Shown one piece after another: positions 9,308 through 18,478 of a stretch of 64,000 nt of DNA; the first letter of the stretch is position 1; each line of letters starts with the position of its first letter. Below the pieces are notes generated by a model, which was given only the letters and a program-made list of their open reading frames with translations, was not told where the DNA came from and ran no database searches. The stretch lies in contig NZ_CP051627.1 of the NCBI RefSeq assembly GCF_023208015.1, positions 3,516,422 to 3,580,421 on the forward strand, in the 5' to 3' direction. Both the position numbers and the translations under genes were made by a program. This DNA comes from Thermobifida alba. GTDB taxonomy: Bacteria; Actinomycetota; Actinomycetes; Streptosporangiales; Streptosporangiaceae.

Positions 9308-9939
9308 GGCCGACTCCCCAAACCGACGGCAGTGGCAGGAGAGACAGCCCATGTGACGGGAGGGCAGTCCAAACTTTTGAGGAGGCTCTCGACCTGCTGT
9401 GGGGCCAGCACGGCGCTGTCCAGGATGGGCAGCATGAACCACACGCCTTTCTCTCCCGGTGCTATCAGGCAGCCCAGTCGCCCTTGGCTGATCGCCGCGA
9501 CGGTGGAGAGCCCGCGTCGGTGTTCGATCTCCGGTGCGTCGAAAGGCAGAGCGTCGATGTCGTCCAGGCCCAACTCAAGCGGAGAGGCGGCGTGGAGTTG
9601 GATGTCGACAGGACTGGGAAGCCCATCGGTGACACACACGGTGATGCTCTTTCCCGTTGTTCCGTGGAGGCGGAGCCGGTGAGGTCGTGTGGCGTGGCGG
9701 ATGGCGTTGCCGACGAGTTCGGAACTGGCCCAGCCCGCGTTGTGGGCGGTGTCCGCGTCGAGTCCCAGCTTCCGCATGACGCCTTCAACGAAGGCGTATG
9801 CAATCTGCTGCGCCCTTGAAAGACCGGTGAGGTCCACCTCAACCCAGGGAGGAGGGAGCCACCAGTCAGTCATCGGGCTGTGCTCGGAACTGCTCAGCGA
9901 CTCGGGGATGCGGGCCCGGTGTGACATCAGCTCACCCAC
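9304..9939 (-). CDS. ATP-binding protein, RsbW/SpoIIAB-like (HATPase_c_2)
   Basis: A 211-residue protein with a GHKL ATPase-like core. N-box residues lie in the segment S-S-E-L-V-G-N-A-I-R-H-A, followed by V-C-V-T-D-G-L and R-R-G-L-S-T-V. This is the anti-sigma-factor/serine-kinase-like class that actinomycetes encode beside XRE and DUF397 genes. The likely role is a regulatory switch protein working with the XRE-DUF397 set read in the opposite direction. The ATG at 9927 (M-S-H-R) is an alternative start. Its stop overlaps the ATG of the aminotransferase-like gene, so the two are coupled. Confidence 0.8.
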   Translation of the reverse strand: MGELMSHRARIPESLSSSEHSPMTDWWLPPPWVEVDLTGLSRAQQIAYAFVEGVMRKLGLDADTAHNAGWASSELVGNAIRHATRPHRLRLHGTTGKSITVCVTDGLPSPVDIQLHAASPLELGLDDIDALPFDAPEIEHRRGLSTVAAISQGRLGCLIAPGEKGVWFMLPILDSAVLAPQQVESLLKSLDCPPVTWAVSPATAVGLGSRP

Positions 9940-9959
9940 TCGGGAAGAGGCACCTCAAA

Positions 9960-10060
9960 AGACGGCGCAACAAGGAACTCGTTCACTTAGAATCTTGAAC
10001 TAGGAAGTTCATAGTTTTCAAGTCACTGTTCAATGTTTCCGATATGTCCCGTTCGGAGCT
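9960..10060. promoter_or_regulatory. Divergent promoter region with GAAC/GTTC inverted sites
   Basis: This AT-rich gap separates the RsbW-like gene (minus) from the XRE gene (plus). It contains GAAC-N2-GTTC at 9975-9984, GAAC-N6-GTTC at 9997-10010, and another GTTCAA at 10028-10033. Repeated half-sites in a divergent gap next to an XRE gene make a plausible autoregulatory operator. Confidence 0.4.
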
Positions 10061-10104
10061 TGGTGTGAAGATCTATGATCGACACAGAAGCAAGGGAGGC
10101 TGGT

Positions 10105-10959
10105 GTGGCGAGGCAACCGGTGATGCCAACCGTGGGCAAACGGCAACTCGGGCGTGAACTCCGGTCACTGCGTGAGGCGTCGAAGTTCACCCTCGACCGG
10201 GTCGCGGAGGAGTTGGACTGGGCCAAGACCAAGGTGCACAACCTGGAGAACGGCCACTGGACCCGCGGCAACCTCACAGACCTGCGCGCCCTGCTCGACC
10301 TCTACGGCGTCACCGACCCGCAGCGGCGCACCGCCCTGGAAGACCTCATGCGCAACGCCAAGAAGCGGGGCTGGTGGGTGGAGTACGGCGACGCGCTCGA
10401 TGGTGCACTGCCCGCATTCGAAGACGAGGCCTCCCAGATCAGCAGCTATGAGCCCGCCGTCATTCCCGGCCTGGTGCAGACACCCGAGTACACCGCCGCG
10501 CTACTGCGCACCTACCCGTTCCTCACTGCCGGCGAGGTCGAGCGCAGGGTGGAGGCGCGGATGCAGCGCCAGCGGATCCTCGACCGCGACACCCCGCCCG
10601 AAGTCTCGTTCGTTATCGAGGAAGCCGTGGTGCAGCGCCTGGTCGACACACCGGTCGCCCGAGCTCAGATCCAGCACCTGATCGACGTGGCCGAGGCAGC
10701 CAACCGCGTCACCCTCCAGGTCATGCCACTGCGGTCGGGCCTGCACGGTGCGCTGGGACCGTCGTTCACCCTCCTCGACTTCGCAGGCGACTTCGATCTC
10801 TCGATCGTCTACACCGAGTCAGCGGCACGCAGCGCCTACCTTGAAGACAAAGCAGACGTAGCCCTGTACCGCACCATGTTCACCCACGCCTGCGGCAGGG
10901 CGCTTCCGCCGGAGAAATCCATCGAGCTACTGAGCGGCCTGCTCAGACAGTCTTCCTAG
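10105..10959 (+). CDS. XRE-family regulator with DUF5753 domain
   Basis: A 284-residue protein. An N-terminal helix-turn-helix (about 12-65, with L-G-R-E-L-R-S-L-R-E and K-V-H-N-L-E-N-G) is followed by a DUF5753 domain (about 90-275), which includes P-G-L-V-Q-T-P-E-Y, the usual first signature, and R-M-Q-R-Q-R-I-L. Such proteins pair with a DUF397 gene directly downstream in many actinomycetes and are thought to form toxin-antitoxin-like or developmental switches; Streptomyces BldB and WhiJ belong to this network. The GTG at 10105 has GGAGG five bases upstream and is preferred over the ATG at 10075. Confidence 0.88.
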   Translation: MARQPVMPTVGKRQLGRELRSLREASKFTLDRVAEELDWAKTKVHNLENGHWTRGNLTDLRALLDLYGVTDPQRRTALEDLMRNAKKRGWWVEYGDALDGALPAFEDEASQISSYEPAVIPGLVQTPEYTAALLRTYPFLTAGEVERRVEARMQRQRILDRDTPPEVSFVIEEAVVQRLVDTPVARAQIQHLIDVAEAANRVTLQVMPLRSGLHGALGPSFTLLDFAGDFDLSIVYTESAARSAYLEDKADVALYRTMFTHACGRALPPEKSIELLSGLLRQSS

Positions 10960-10972
10960 AGAGCCGACTTCC

Positions 10973-11182
10973 ATGGACCTCTTCCCCACCGACTACGAAC
11001 CCCTGTTCCGTAAGTCCAACTACTCCACCGCCGCCGCCAACTGCGTCGAGATCGCCGACCTTCCCGACGGTCAACACGCTGTTCGCGACAGCCAGAACCG
11101 CCACCTCGGCGGCTTCCTGTTCCCCACGCAAGCATGGGGAGCGTTCCTCGCAAGCGTAAAGACCGGCGAGTTCGACGCCTGA
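10973..11182 (+). CDS. DUF397 protein, partner of the XRE regulator
   Basis: A 69-residue DUF397 protein with F-R-K-S-N-Y-S near the start, N-C-V-E-I in the middle and V-R-D-S then A-W-G-A-F-L near the end. It begins 13 bases after the XRE/DUF5753 stop, the usual pair arrangement. The function of DUF397 proteins is unclear; they are believed to interact with the XRE partner. Confidence 0.88.
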   Translation: MDLFPTDYEPLFRKSNYSTAAANCVEIADLPDGQHAVRDSQNRHLGGFLFPTQAWGAFLASVKTGEFDA

Positions 11183-11222
11183 CCGCCCTACCGGAGAAGG
11201 GACCTGACGCAGACTGCGCAGG

Positions 11223-11675
11223 TCCCCCGACCAGATCGAAGGCCGGGTCACCGTGCGGATGCGGCGACAGCAGCGGCTCACCGACGACCCTCCGCTCGCC
11301 TTCAACGTGGTGGTCAACGAAGCCGCGCTGCACCGCAGCGTCGGCGGCACCGACGTGATGCGCGAACAACTCAAGTTCCTGCTGGAACGGATGGAGCTTC
11401 CCAACGTCGACGCACGCATCCTGCCGTTCGAATCCGGAGCGCACACGGCCAGCGAGGGCTCCTTCGTCATCATGAAGTTCCCCAGCCTGCTGGAGAACGT
11501 CACCTTCGGAGATGTCGTGCTGATCGAGTACCGGGTCGGCGCGCTCTACCTCGAAGCAGAACAGGAGACCCAGCCCTTCTCCAGAGTCTTCGAACGGCTG
11601 CAGGCAACCGCGCTGGACCCCCGCGAGTCGGCCAAGCGCATCCAACACCTGCTGAACAGCAGATACGGAAGATAA
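11223..11675 (+). pseudogene. C-terminal remnant of a second XRE/DUF5753 regulator
   Basis: The frame matches the second half of a DUF5753 protein: R-M-R-R-Q-Q-R-L aligns with R-M-Q-R-Q-R-I-L of the intact copy upstream, and then N-E-A-A-L-H-R-S-V-G-G and the C-terminal S-A-K-R-I-Q-H-L-L segment follow. The helix-turn-helix and the first half of DUF5753 are missing, and the sequence before 11223 is unrelated. A GTG at 11253 could start a 140-residue product, but it has no ribosome site. The copy still sits next to its own DUF397 gene, so this looks like a tandem duplication followed by an internal deletion. Confidence 0.75.
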
Positions 11676-11686
11676 GGAACAGACAA

Positions 11687-11890
11687 GTGACGCTCGACGG
11701 CTCCCCGCTCATCTGGCGCAAGTCCTCCTACTCCGGAGGTGCCGGCGGCAACTGCGTCGAGGCGGCTCGCCTGCCCTCCGGCGGCATGGCGCTGCGCGAC
11801 TCCAAACACCCCGAAGACGCGGTCCTGCACTTCACCCGCGACGCATGGACAGCCTTCCGGAAAGCCCTGTGCGACGGCGGACTCTTCTGA
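11687..11890 (+). CDS. DUF397 protein, second copy
   Basis: A 67-residue DUF397 protein with W-R-K-S-S-Y-S-G, G-N-C-V-E-A, L-R-D-S-K and A-W-T-A-F-R. GTG start with AAGGAAC upstream. It is intact although its XRE partner has lost the N-terminal half. It converges on the end of the FxLD lanthipeptide operon. Confidence 0.85.
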   Translation: MTLDGSPLIWRKSSYSGGAGGNCVEAARLPSGGMALRDSKHPEDAVLHFTRDAWTAFRKALCDGGLF

Positions 11891-12027
11891 GACCGCCGAG
11901 GCCGCATTCGCTCAGGGCTCACGGGGTTTCTTGCAGCCCGTATTCCGGCATTCCCGCCCCGGGACACACGAGGCCGGACTCGGTCAGGAGGCCTGCCCTT
12001 CGTCCAGGGAAGCCAACGTTCCCCTTC

Positions 12028-13200
12028 TCAACGGCTGACTATGCGTGTGATGGTCTCTTCGGCACTGGTCAGTGCGGTTGTGAGGTCGTCCAGCAAAGCT
12101 GCGGGCAGTGTGCCGCGGCCGAGCGCGCACGTGTCGACCAGGGCGTTCAGTTCCTGCGCTTGGGCGGAGGTCAGGAGATTGCGGCAACCGCCGTGGTCGA
12201 GTAGGTCGCGGGCGGCGTATCCGTCCTGTGAAGCAGCGGTGCGGCGGATGAGGCCGGCGGCGATCCGGTATGCATGGGGATTGTCGGCAGTGCCGAGGGC
12301 ATCGATGAAGGACAGGCCCAGCCGGGTGTGGAAGACCGCCAGGCCCGGCGCCGAGGTGTCGAGCATGTAGTACAGGTCCAGCAAGGGCCCCAGACCCGCG
12401 TCGTCTGAACCGCTGCGTCGACACCGGATGGTGAGGCAGGCGGTCACGGCGTTCTCCCAGGGCTCTCCTGGCTCGGTGTCTTCCAGAAGAGCGAGGGCCC
12501 CGTCGCCGTCTCCGGATGCGGCGTGAGCGATGACGGCGACCTGGCGGCCGTCGAGCATGCGGCGGCCGATGCCCCGGTGGTCACGCAGGCGTTTGTAGGC
12601 CTCCTGCCAGAGTCCGGCCGTGGCGAGTGCTCTGGAAGTGGTGGCCAGCATGACCGCCCACAGCCAACGGCGTACTTGCTGGTGCGCCTCTCGCGAGTCG
12701 GTGAGGCGAGCGGGGAGCTCGACGCTGTCGACAGTGGCGCTGGCGCAGGAGGAGACCGCGGTGTAGAGGGTGTCGATGAGGTCGGAAGCGCACCCGCCCC
12801 GGCCGTCACGGATGTGGAGGCGGGCGAGGTTGATCAGTGGTTCGAGGGCATGACGTGCCGCTTGGGCCCCCAGAGGGTGAGCGCGGAGGTAGACGTTCGC
12901 GTGCCGATGACACCACTGCCGGGCCAGATCTGGCAGACCGCAGTCCGAAGCGAGGAGCGCTGCCAGGTTGTGTACGGCTGAGGCAGCGGCCAAGTCGCTG
13001 TCCCGTTCGGCTGCGCGGGCCCGGTCGCACAGGTCCGCCACGCGCTGGGCAAGAGGAGTGCAGACCGGGCGAGGGCGAGCGACGAGCGGGAAACGGGAAG
13101 CGAACAGCTCAATGGGGTGTACTTCTTCACGTCTCTGGTGCCTGCTGTCCGGGGTGGCACTGTGTGCGGGGGCCGCCGTGGTGGCGTCACTTCCTGTCAC
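12028..13200 (-). CDS. Helical-repeat (TPR-like) protein at the end of the lanthipeptide operon
   Basis: A 390-residue, almost entirely alpha-helical protein with Ala/Leu-rich repeats resembling degenerate TPRs and no helix-turn-helix. I do not recognise a named family. It resembles the TPR tails of actinobacterial regulators and may be a scaffold or regulator for lanthipeptide production. The GTG start overlaps the preceding gene by 14 bases and has AGGAG six bases upstream, so it is part of the operon. Confidence 0.7.
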   Translation of the reverse strand: MTGSDATTAAPAHSATPDSRHQRREEVHPIELFASRFPLVARPRPVCTPLAQRVADLCDRARAAERDSDLAAASAVHNLAALLASDCGLPDLARQWCHRHANVYLRAHPLGAQAARHALEPLINLARLHIRDGRGGCASDLIDTLYTAVSSCASATVDSVELPARLTDSREAHQQVRRWLWAVMLATTSRALATAGLWQEAYKRLRDHRGIGRRMLDGRQVAVIAHAASGDGDGALALLEDTEPGEPWENAVTACLTIRCRRSGSDDAGLGPLLDLYYMLDTSAPGLAVFHTRLGLSFIDALGTADNPHAYRIAAGLIRRTAASQDGYAARDLLDHGGCRNLLTSAQAQELNALVDTCALGRGTLPAALLDDLTTALTSAEETITRIVSR

Positions 13201-14095
13201 CGCGGGCTCCTGGAAGTCTCAGCGGCGTCATAGTGGTAGGCCATTCGTCACGATCCAGGACTACTGTCTTGGCGGTGTGGGCGATCAGGCTTTGCACGGT
13301 GTATGGCAGGCCGAGCCGGTTCCAGTGGAAGATGATCTGGTGAGCGAGGACGGCTCGTAATCCGCGGGTGAGTAGACCGTTTCGAGCAAGGCCACCTAGT
13401 CTCTGACCGGCTTCAGCGAAAGCGACAGCCCATTCGGTCAGAAAAGCCAGCGGTCCGTTCTCGCGCAGGAGAGGGCTTGTGGGGCCTGCGTCCACGGTCA
13501 TCAGCCGCCGTAAGTCGGCTTCCAACCTGTTCATCCGCTCCGCAGGGATGTCGGGAGGATCCGGACGGATTCCGGCGACGCGTGCCCAGACGTCTCCTTG
13601 TTCGTACCAGTCCTGTCCTGCCCCGCGCATCAGCATGCTGCACAGCAGAACAGACAGTTCGCGCCGCTGGTCGCCGTGGCCGGTGGGCGGGACGTCCTGA
13701 CGGCCGAGGTAGGCGAGGACGTGTCGGCTGTCGACGTGGAAGAGACGGTGGGTCAACTCCATGCCCAACGGACCGCCGAAGGCGTGTATCTCCGGCTCGT
13801 AGATGGTTGGGGCCCAGCCGGCGATGTGACCGCCGTCTCGCAACGCGTCGAGTCTTTCGTGGAGGAAAACCACTGTTTCCTGGCCGGTGCCGTGTGCTAC
13901 CAGGAAACGAATCCGCCAGCAGGGGGCCTTTCTGACGAAGAACCATGCCCTGGTCCTTCCAGCGGTCTCTGCGCCGGTCATTATCGGACCGATGTGGACG
14001 GCACCGACGTGTTCGGCCACGGAGTAGTCGGCGAAGTTGACGGTCACCTGGTGCCACAGGGCGTCTTCCCGTACCCTTTCGGGGGCGTGGTTCAT
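13187..14095 (-). CDS. Thiopeptide-type bacteriocin biosynthesis protein (stand-alone LanB C-terminal-like domain)
   Basis: A 302-residue protein resembling the glutamate-elimination (SpaB_C) domain of split lanthipeptide/thiopeptide dehydratases; the segment W-F-F-V-R-K-A-P-C-W-R-I-R-F is the family hallmark. In split systems this domain removes glutamate from glutamylated Ser/Thr. Here the operon also has a LanB that already carries its own C-terminal domain, so this copy may act on another step or be a specialised elimination or cyclisation partner. The ATG at 14095 follows AAAGGA; the longer frame overlaps lanC and is not needed. It starts 31 bases after the lanC stop. Confidence 0.8.
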   Translation of the reverse strand: MNHAPERVREDALWHQVTVNFADYSVAEHVGAVHIGPIMTGAETAGRTRAWFFVRKAPCWRIRFLVAHGTGQETVVFLHERLDALRDGGHIAGWAPTIYEPEIHAFGGPLGMELTHRLFHVDSRHVLAYLGRQDVPPTGHGDQRRELSVLLCSMLMRGAGQDWYEQGDVWARVAGIRPDPPDIPAERMNRLEADLRRLMTVDAGPTSPLLRENGPLAFLTEWAVAFAEAGQRLGGLARNGLLTRGLRAVLAHQIIFHWNRLGLPYTVQSLIAHTAKTVVLDRDEWPTTMTPLRLPGARGDRK

Positions 14096-14126
14096 GCGCT
14101 CAGGGGTCCTTTCATCCGGTTCCCGA

Positions 14127-15374
14127 TCAGATGAGAAGCAGACAGGCGTCCCAACGGCTGATTGGGGCGGTACCGGTTCCAGCGGTGTGCAGGGCGAGCG
14201 CCACGCCTGCGTGCCCGTCGAGGAATTCGACATCTTCGGGCAGGGATGGGAGCTGGGAAAGCAGTCGCGCCGCAAGCCTGGGCAGCTCCTGTGCGATGTC
14301 CGGTGTGCTGGCGTCATCCGCCATCCGCCACGCGGCCTGGAGCAGTCCAGCCGTGCCGTGGCACAAGCCGGCGTCTGGGAGCAGGTTGAGCTGCGCGGGG
14401 TCGCGGAGGCAGCCGAGCATAGCGGCCTCGGCTGTGCGTTGCCGTTCGAGGTCACCAGTGGCCAAGCCCGCAAGTTGCTGGGCTCTGGCGAGCCCGGGTG
14501 TTCCGTAGCACCACGACGGACGTTGGCGGCTGGATGCCTCTACGTGCTTTCGACGGGCCTGTTCACGGGTGACGAATCCCGGCCACCACGGGCCGCAGGG
14601 GTGTTCCTGCTGCCATACGTCCAACCAGGCGCAGATACGACCGATGGCCTCGGTGTGCCCTTCGACTGTGATTCCTTTCAGCGCAGCCAGTGACAGCAGT
14701 GCCAGCGGGGCCGCGATGCCGTGTGACATGCCGAGGTTGCCGTGGCCTCCGGGAAAGTCCGGTGCAGGATCACCGTTGAGGGAGACGTCGGTCCACCATC
14801 CCGGTAGGTCGTCGGCGTGCTCCGGAAGCGGTTCAGTCAACCTGACGAGGTAGGCCAGCACGGCCTGTGTGATCTCATGATCGGGGTGGCGTAGCAGGTG
14901 GTAGACGCCGAGACCGGTCAGGCCGCGAACCAGATCGAACTCGGCCATACGGGGCCGGATTCCCTGGTCGATGCGGGTGTGGGCTTGGCTGAGGCGATGA
15001 CGGGTCATGGCCGTGATGGCGGTGTCGAGTTGGGTGAGAGCATGCCTGTACCTGCTGGACCGGCCTGCGGCGGCACGGATCACGAACGCCAAGGCGGGAA
15101 CTCCGAAGTACAGTCCGGCGTTGGGACCAGCGCTCAACTCCTCGTGCACGGCAGCGGACAGCCATGTGTGCACGGTCGTCCAGTCACCATGGCCGGTATA
15201 GGCGCGTTCAATGTGCAACAGGGCGATTCCCGCCGCTCCCCCGGCCAGTGACTGGGGACGCCGACGTCCTCTCCCCCCTGAAGCGACGCCACGACTACCG
15301 ATTACGGACGGATCGACCAGGCGTGAGGCAACAGCGCTGGCCGCGGCCAGCGCTTCCGAACAAGGGCTGTTCAT
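14127..15374 (-). CDS. lanC: LanC lanthionine cyclase
   Basis: A 415-residue LanC protein. The zinc and catalytic residues seen in NisC are all present: His218 in G-M-S-H-G, Cys289 in W-C-Y-G-T-P-G, and Cys338-His339 in L-C-H-G-T-A-G. LanC binds zinc and adds cysteine thiols of the dehydrated precursor to dehydroalanine or dehydrobutyrine, forming lanthionine rings. Its ATG overlaps the lanB stop in ATGA, so translation is coupled. With all ligands intact it should be active on the FxLD precursor encoded upstream. Confidence 0.93.
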   Translation of the reverse strand: MNSPCSEALAAASAVASRLVDPSVIGSRGVASGGRGRRRPQSLAGGAAGIALLHIERAYTGHGDWTTVHTWLSAAVHEELSAGPNAGLYFGVPALAFVIRAAAGRSSRYRHALTQLDTAITAMTRHRLSQAHTRIDQGIRPRMAEFDLVRGLTGLGVYHLLRHPDHEITQAVLAYLVRLTEPLPEHADDLPGWWTDVSLNGDPAPDFPGGHGNLGMSHGIAAPLALLSLAALKGITVEGHTEAIGRICAWLDVWQQEHPCGPWWPGFVTREQARRKHVEASSRQRPSWCYGTPGLARAQQLAGLATGDLERQRTAEAAMLGCLRDPAQLNLLPDAGLCHGTAGLLQAAWRMADDASTPDIAQELPRLAARLLSQLPSLPEDVEFLDGHAGVALALHTAGTGTAPISRWDACLLLI

Positions 15375-18300
15375 AGGGCTCCTTGGGTTCGCGCTGTCCA
15401 GCTCAGGGCGGCGGCGCGGGACAGACGACGGCAGGCCCACTCCGAGTCCGGGGAAATGCCCACCATGCGGGCATGGTGCAGGTGCAGAAGGTCTGCAAGC
15501 ACCGTGTCCGGGGAAATCTGCTTCTCGGCGGTGAGTGCCGCGCGGTACCGGAGAAGCGCCGCGCGCCGCAGTTCCCACGACGCCGCGATGTCTTCACCAC
15601 CTGGCACCTCCAGAAGCGCGGACCGTCCGCGACTCGGGTCTGCCAGGCGGATCATCTGGTCGCGTGTTTCGCGAGACGGTGCGGGAGCTGAAGATGCGCG
15701 CCAGTGACGAATCAGCCAGCGCATTCCGTCACTGACGCTGCCTGCGACCGTGACGGCGATGTCGACCATGCTGGCGGCAGTGACGGCGTGCAGATGCGGG
15801 CCCTCACGGTGGTCGACCGCTCGCAGTTGCGCGACTGCTGCGGCAGAATCGGCGGCAAACACCGACTCTGCTGCAGCCATGGCCACGTCCTGTCCGAAGC
15901 GCCCGGTCTCCGGATAGTAGGTGTCGAACTGCACCTGGCTCACGAGGCCACGCTCGTACAGCTCAGTCGTCCACGCGGTGACCCGAGCAGCGACCTGCCC
16001 GAAGTCGTCGGCTTCCCGAAGTCGGATACGCAAGCGCAGATGCTTGTCCGGATCGTGGTAGCGGAGAAACCACCACTCGGGTTCCTTTTCCCACGCGGCC
16101 AGCAGGGCTGGCAGATGCGAGGTCAAAAGAGCGGTCTGCCGGCCGGGGTTCCCGTACAGCTTGACGTAGAGCCACTCACTGCTTCCGGGAAGGTGCCCGT
16201 GGGCACGGCTGAGCACGCACCTCGACCAGGTTCGCTGCGGTGCAGCGGGTGGAGCTGTGGCGGCTAGGGGGATGACGATGTCGTGAGCGCGTCCGTCGAT
16301 CCACCCCATCTCATCTTCTTCCGGTGCCTCGCGTATGGTTGCGTGTCCGTTGCGCGCCAGGTCGGCCCGGAGCACAGCAAGATGGGCGGACTCGTCCAAG
16401 TCCAGGCGGATTCGGCGATCACCGTCGCCGAGATAGACCGAGGCGGGCACACGAAACTGGTCCCGCCACGCGTCCCACCTGTCCTTCCAGTTCCGCCATG
16501 GTTCGGCAGAACCGGGAAAGTCTGTCGCAGTCAGCGTCCACATAGCCGGAGACAGAATCGAACGCCGGTAGCGGATTCTGGGCAGGAACGGCAACCTGCT
16601 GGCCGCTCCCCAGGAAAACGGAACGCACGCTGCCGTACGAGCCGTAGAGATCTCGCAGAGGAACCGCAGGAGCGGTTGAGCGTGGTGGGTGAGTTCCACA
16701 GCGCTGAACAGGATCGGCTCCACCGGCTGTCGGCGGGACACAGAGACCAGGTAGAGCCGCTGGGCATCAGCGGTCACCGCGAGGTCGTCCAACGAGACGG
16801 CTTCCTTGCCGTCCGGGCACTGTTCGGCCAAGGGGACCAGGAGAGGCAGCACAGCGGGACTTCTTGTGATGTTCTCGGCCCGCCGGGACACCGTTGGGCC
16901 GGACACCTGCACCCGCAGTGCGTTCTGACAGACTGCGGGTAGTTCGGCGTAGGCCCGGAACATTCGTTCCTGGTCACCCGTGTCGAACAGGTCGAGAAAC
17001 CGCCCGGCCGTGGTGCCAGCCGCGCGGGACATTCCGGTGACCGCAAGTCGGAACTCGCCTCGACCGAGCGCACCGGTACTGGGCGAGTAGATGCGGCACC
17101 GGAGTTCGGTATGCGGCTGCACCCGGTACTCGCCAAGGCTGGCAGCCGCAAGGTTGTCGACCAGTGCGTCGTCGATGACGACTTCGGTGTGCTGCTGCAC
17201 CGCGGCGTTCTGCGCCAAGACGAGCAGGGCCATGTCGCGTTTGGACAGGCCGGGAACGCTCGGAGGAGCCAGACGTGAATTCCGGTAACCGTGGGGGAAA
17301 CCGAGACCGCTGTCGGCATCGAGCAGTTCCCGGATGCCGACCAGGGAGCCGAGTCCGTACCGTTCGCAGAACCTTCGGTGGTAGTCCTGCCAGGCCGGAG
17401 TTCCGTGGGGGTGCGGTCCCAGCCTGGCCAGCGCCTCCGCCGTACGCTCGGCTTCCCGCACCACCGCATGCGGCAGGACCAAGTCACCGTCGAGCCGAAG
17501 ATCCACCGCGATCGGCCGCTCTGCGGTACAGAGGGCAGCCATTCTCCGGGAGACATGCGATCGAAGACTGCGTCCCCGCAGAGGAGGGGTCGCGTTGTGG
17601 TGGAGCAGATCGGCGTGGATCCCGCACAACTCGTCCAGCAGACCTGCCGCCCCCTGCACCGTGTCGGCTTGTACCGCGGTCAGCGCTTCAATGACGTGGC
17701 CCAGCGGGTCGGTGACCGTCATCGGTGGACGCAGACTGGTGACCAGGAGACGATGTTCCACCAGCCTGGTCAGCATTTCGTTGATCACAGAGTCCGGCTT
17801 GTCCGGAAAGTTGGATGCCAGTTTGTCGGCCAGGTCCCCCAGACGAACCGGGGTCTGAGCAGCCTGAAAAACGGTGTGAACCGCTTCGGTGTAGCGGACC
17901 GATACTTCTGCGGGCCCGGTTCCGTGCACCGCTCCGCTCTGCCAACATCCCACCACCAGCCGTCCGTCCCGAACGAACGCAAGGTTGTTGCGCACGACCA
18001 GTAGTCGGTACCTCAACTCGGGGATGGCTTCCAGACGCGTGATCACTCCGTCGAGCCAGGTGGAGTCGACCCGCGCGACGGCGCGATGCCCTCCACCGAA
18101 CCGCACCGCAGGTGTGTGACCGAGCCGGACAGGTGCCACCCCGGAGAACAGACCGAACGGTGTCGCCCGGCTTGTCGACCGTAACAGGTACCGAATCAGC
18201 GACAGCACCGCTCGGCGGACCTCTTGCCTCCGCACTCGGCTCCCCTGACACACCTCTTGGACTCGACGAGCCAGGTCTGGGCTGGCGATCTCGACACTCG

Positions 18301-18454
18301 CCGCGAACCCGTCGGATGCCCACACCTGCCGCAGCCAGTCCACCCAGGACGTCAGGTTTTTCTCCGCGTCATCGGTCAGGTCCGGCCACGGTGGCACGCT
18401 TCCGGGGCAACGGGCTGCTGCTCGCACCACGGCCGCGTCCACGAACCTGTACAA
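15371..18454 (-). CDS. lanB: LanB lantibiotic dehydratase, full length
   Basis: About 1027 residues with both halves of a class I dehydratase: an N-terminal glutamylation domain, including the diagnostic R-A-T-P-F-G-L-F-S-G near residue 100, and a C-terminal elimination domain from about residue 760 (W-L-Y-V-K-L-Y-G). LanB uses glutamyl-tRNA to activate Ser/Thr of the precursor and then eliminates glutamate to give Dha/Dhb. The frame opens at a GTG at 18460, but AGGAG overlaps that codon; the TTG at 18454 has the proper 5-base spacing and is probably the true start, with an in-frame TGA just upstream. It follows lanA after a strong hairpin. Confidence 0.93.
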   Translation of the reverse strand: MYRFVDAAVVRAAARCPGSVPPWPDLTDDAEKNLTSWVDWLRQVWASDGFAASVEIASPDLARRVQEVCQGSRVRRQEVRRAVLSLIRYLLRSTSRATPFGLFSGVAPVRLGHTPAVRFGGGHRAVARVDSTWLDGVITRLEAIPELRYRLLVVRNNLAFVRDGRLVVGCWQSGAVHGTGPAEVSVRYTEAVHTVFQAAQTPVRLGDLADKLASNFPDKPDSVINEMLTRLVEHRLLVTSLRPPMTVTDPLGHVIEALTAVQADTVQGAAGLLDELCGIHADLLHHNATPPLRGRSLRSHVSRRMAALCTAERPIAVDLRLDGDLVLPHAVVREAERTAEALARLGPHPHGTPAWQDYHRRFCERYGLGSLVGIRELLDADSGLGFPHGYRNSRLAPPSVPGLSKRDMALLVLAQNAAVQQHTEVVIDDALVDNLAAASLGEYRVQPHTELRCRIYSPSTGALGRGEFRLAVTGMSRAAGTTAGRFLDLFDTGDQERMFRAYAELPAVCQNALRVQVSGPTVSRRAENITRSPAVLPLLVPLAEQCPDGKEAVSLDDLAVTADAQRLYLVSVSRRQPVEPILFSAVELTHHAQPLLRFLCEISTARTAACVPFSWGAASRLPFLPRIRYRRSILSPAMWTLTATDFPGSAEPWRNWKDRWDAWRDQFRVPASVYLGDGDRRIRLDLDESAHLAVLRADLARNGHATIREAPEEDEMGWIDGRAHDIVIPLAATAPPAAPQRTWSRCVLSRAHGHLPGSSEWLYVKLYGNPGRQTALLTSHLPALLAAWEKEPEWWFLRYHDPDKHLRLRIRLREADDFGQVAARVTAWTTELYERGLVSQVQFDTYYPETGRFGQDVAMAAAESVFAADSAAAVAQLRAVDHREGPHLHAVTAASMVDIAVTVAGSVSDGMRWLIRHWRASSAPAPSRETRDQMIRLADPSRGRSALLEVPGGEDIAASWELRRAALLRYRAALTAEKQISPDTVLADLLHLHHARMVGISPDSEWACRRLSRAAALSWTARTQGAL

Positions 18455-18478
18455 ATCCACTCCTCAGGGTTGGGTACT

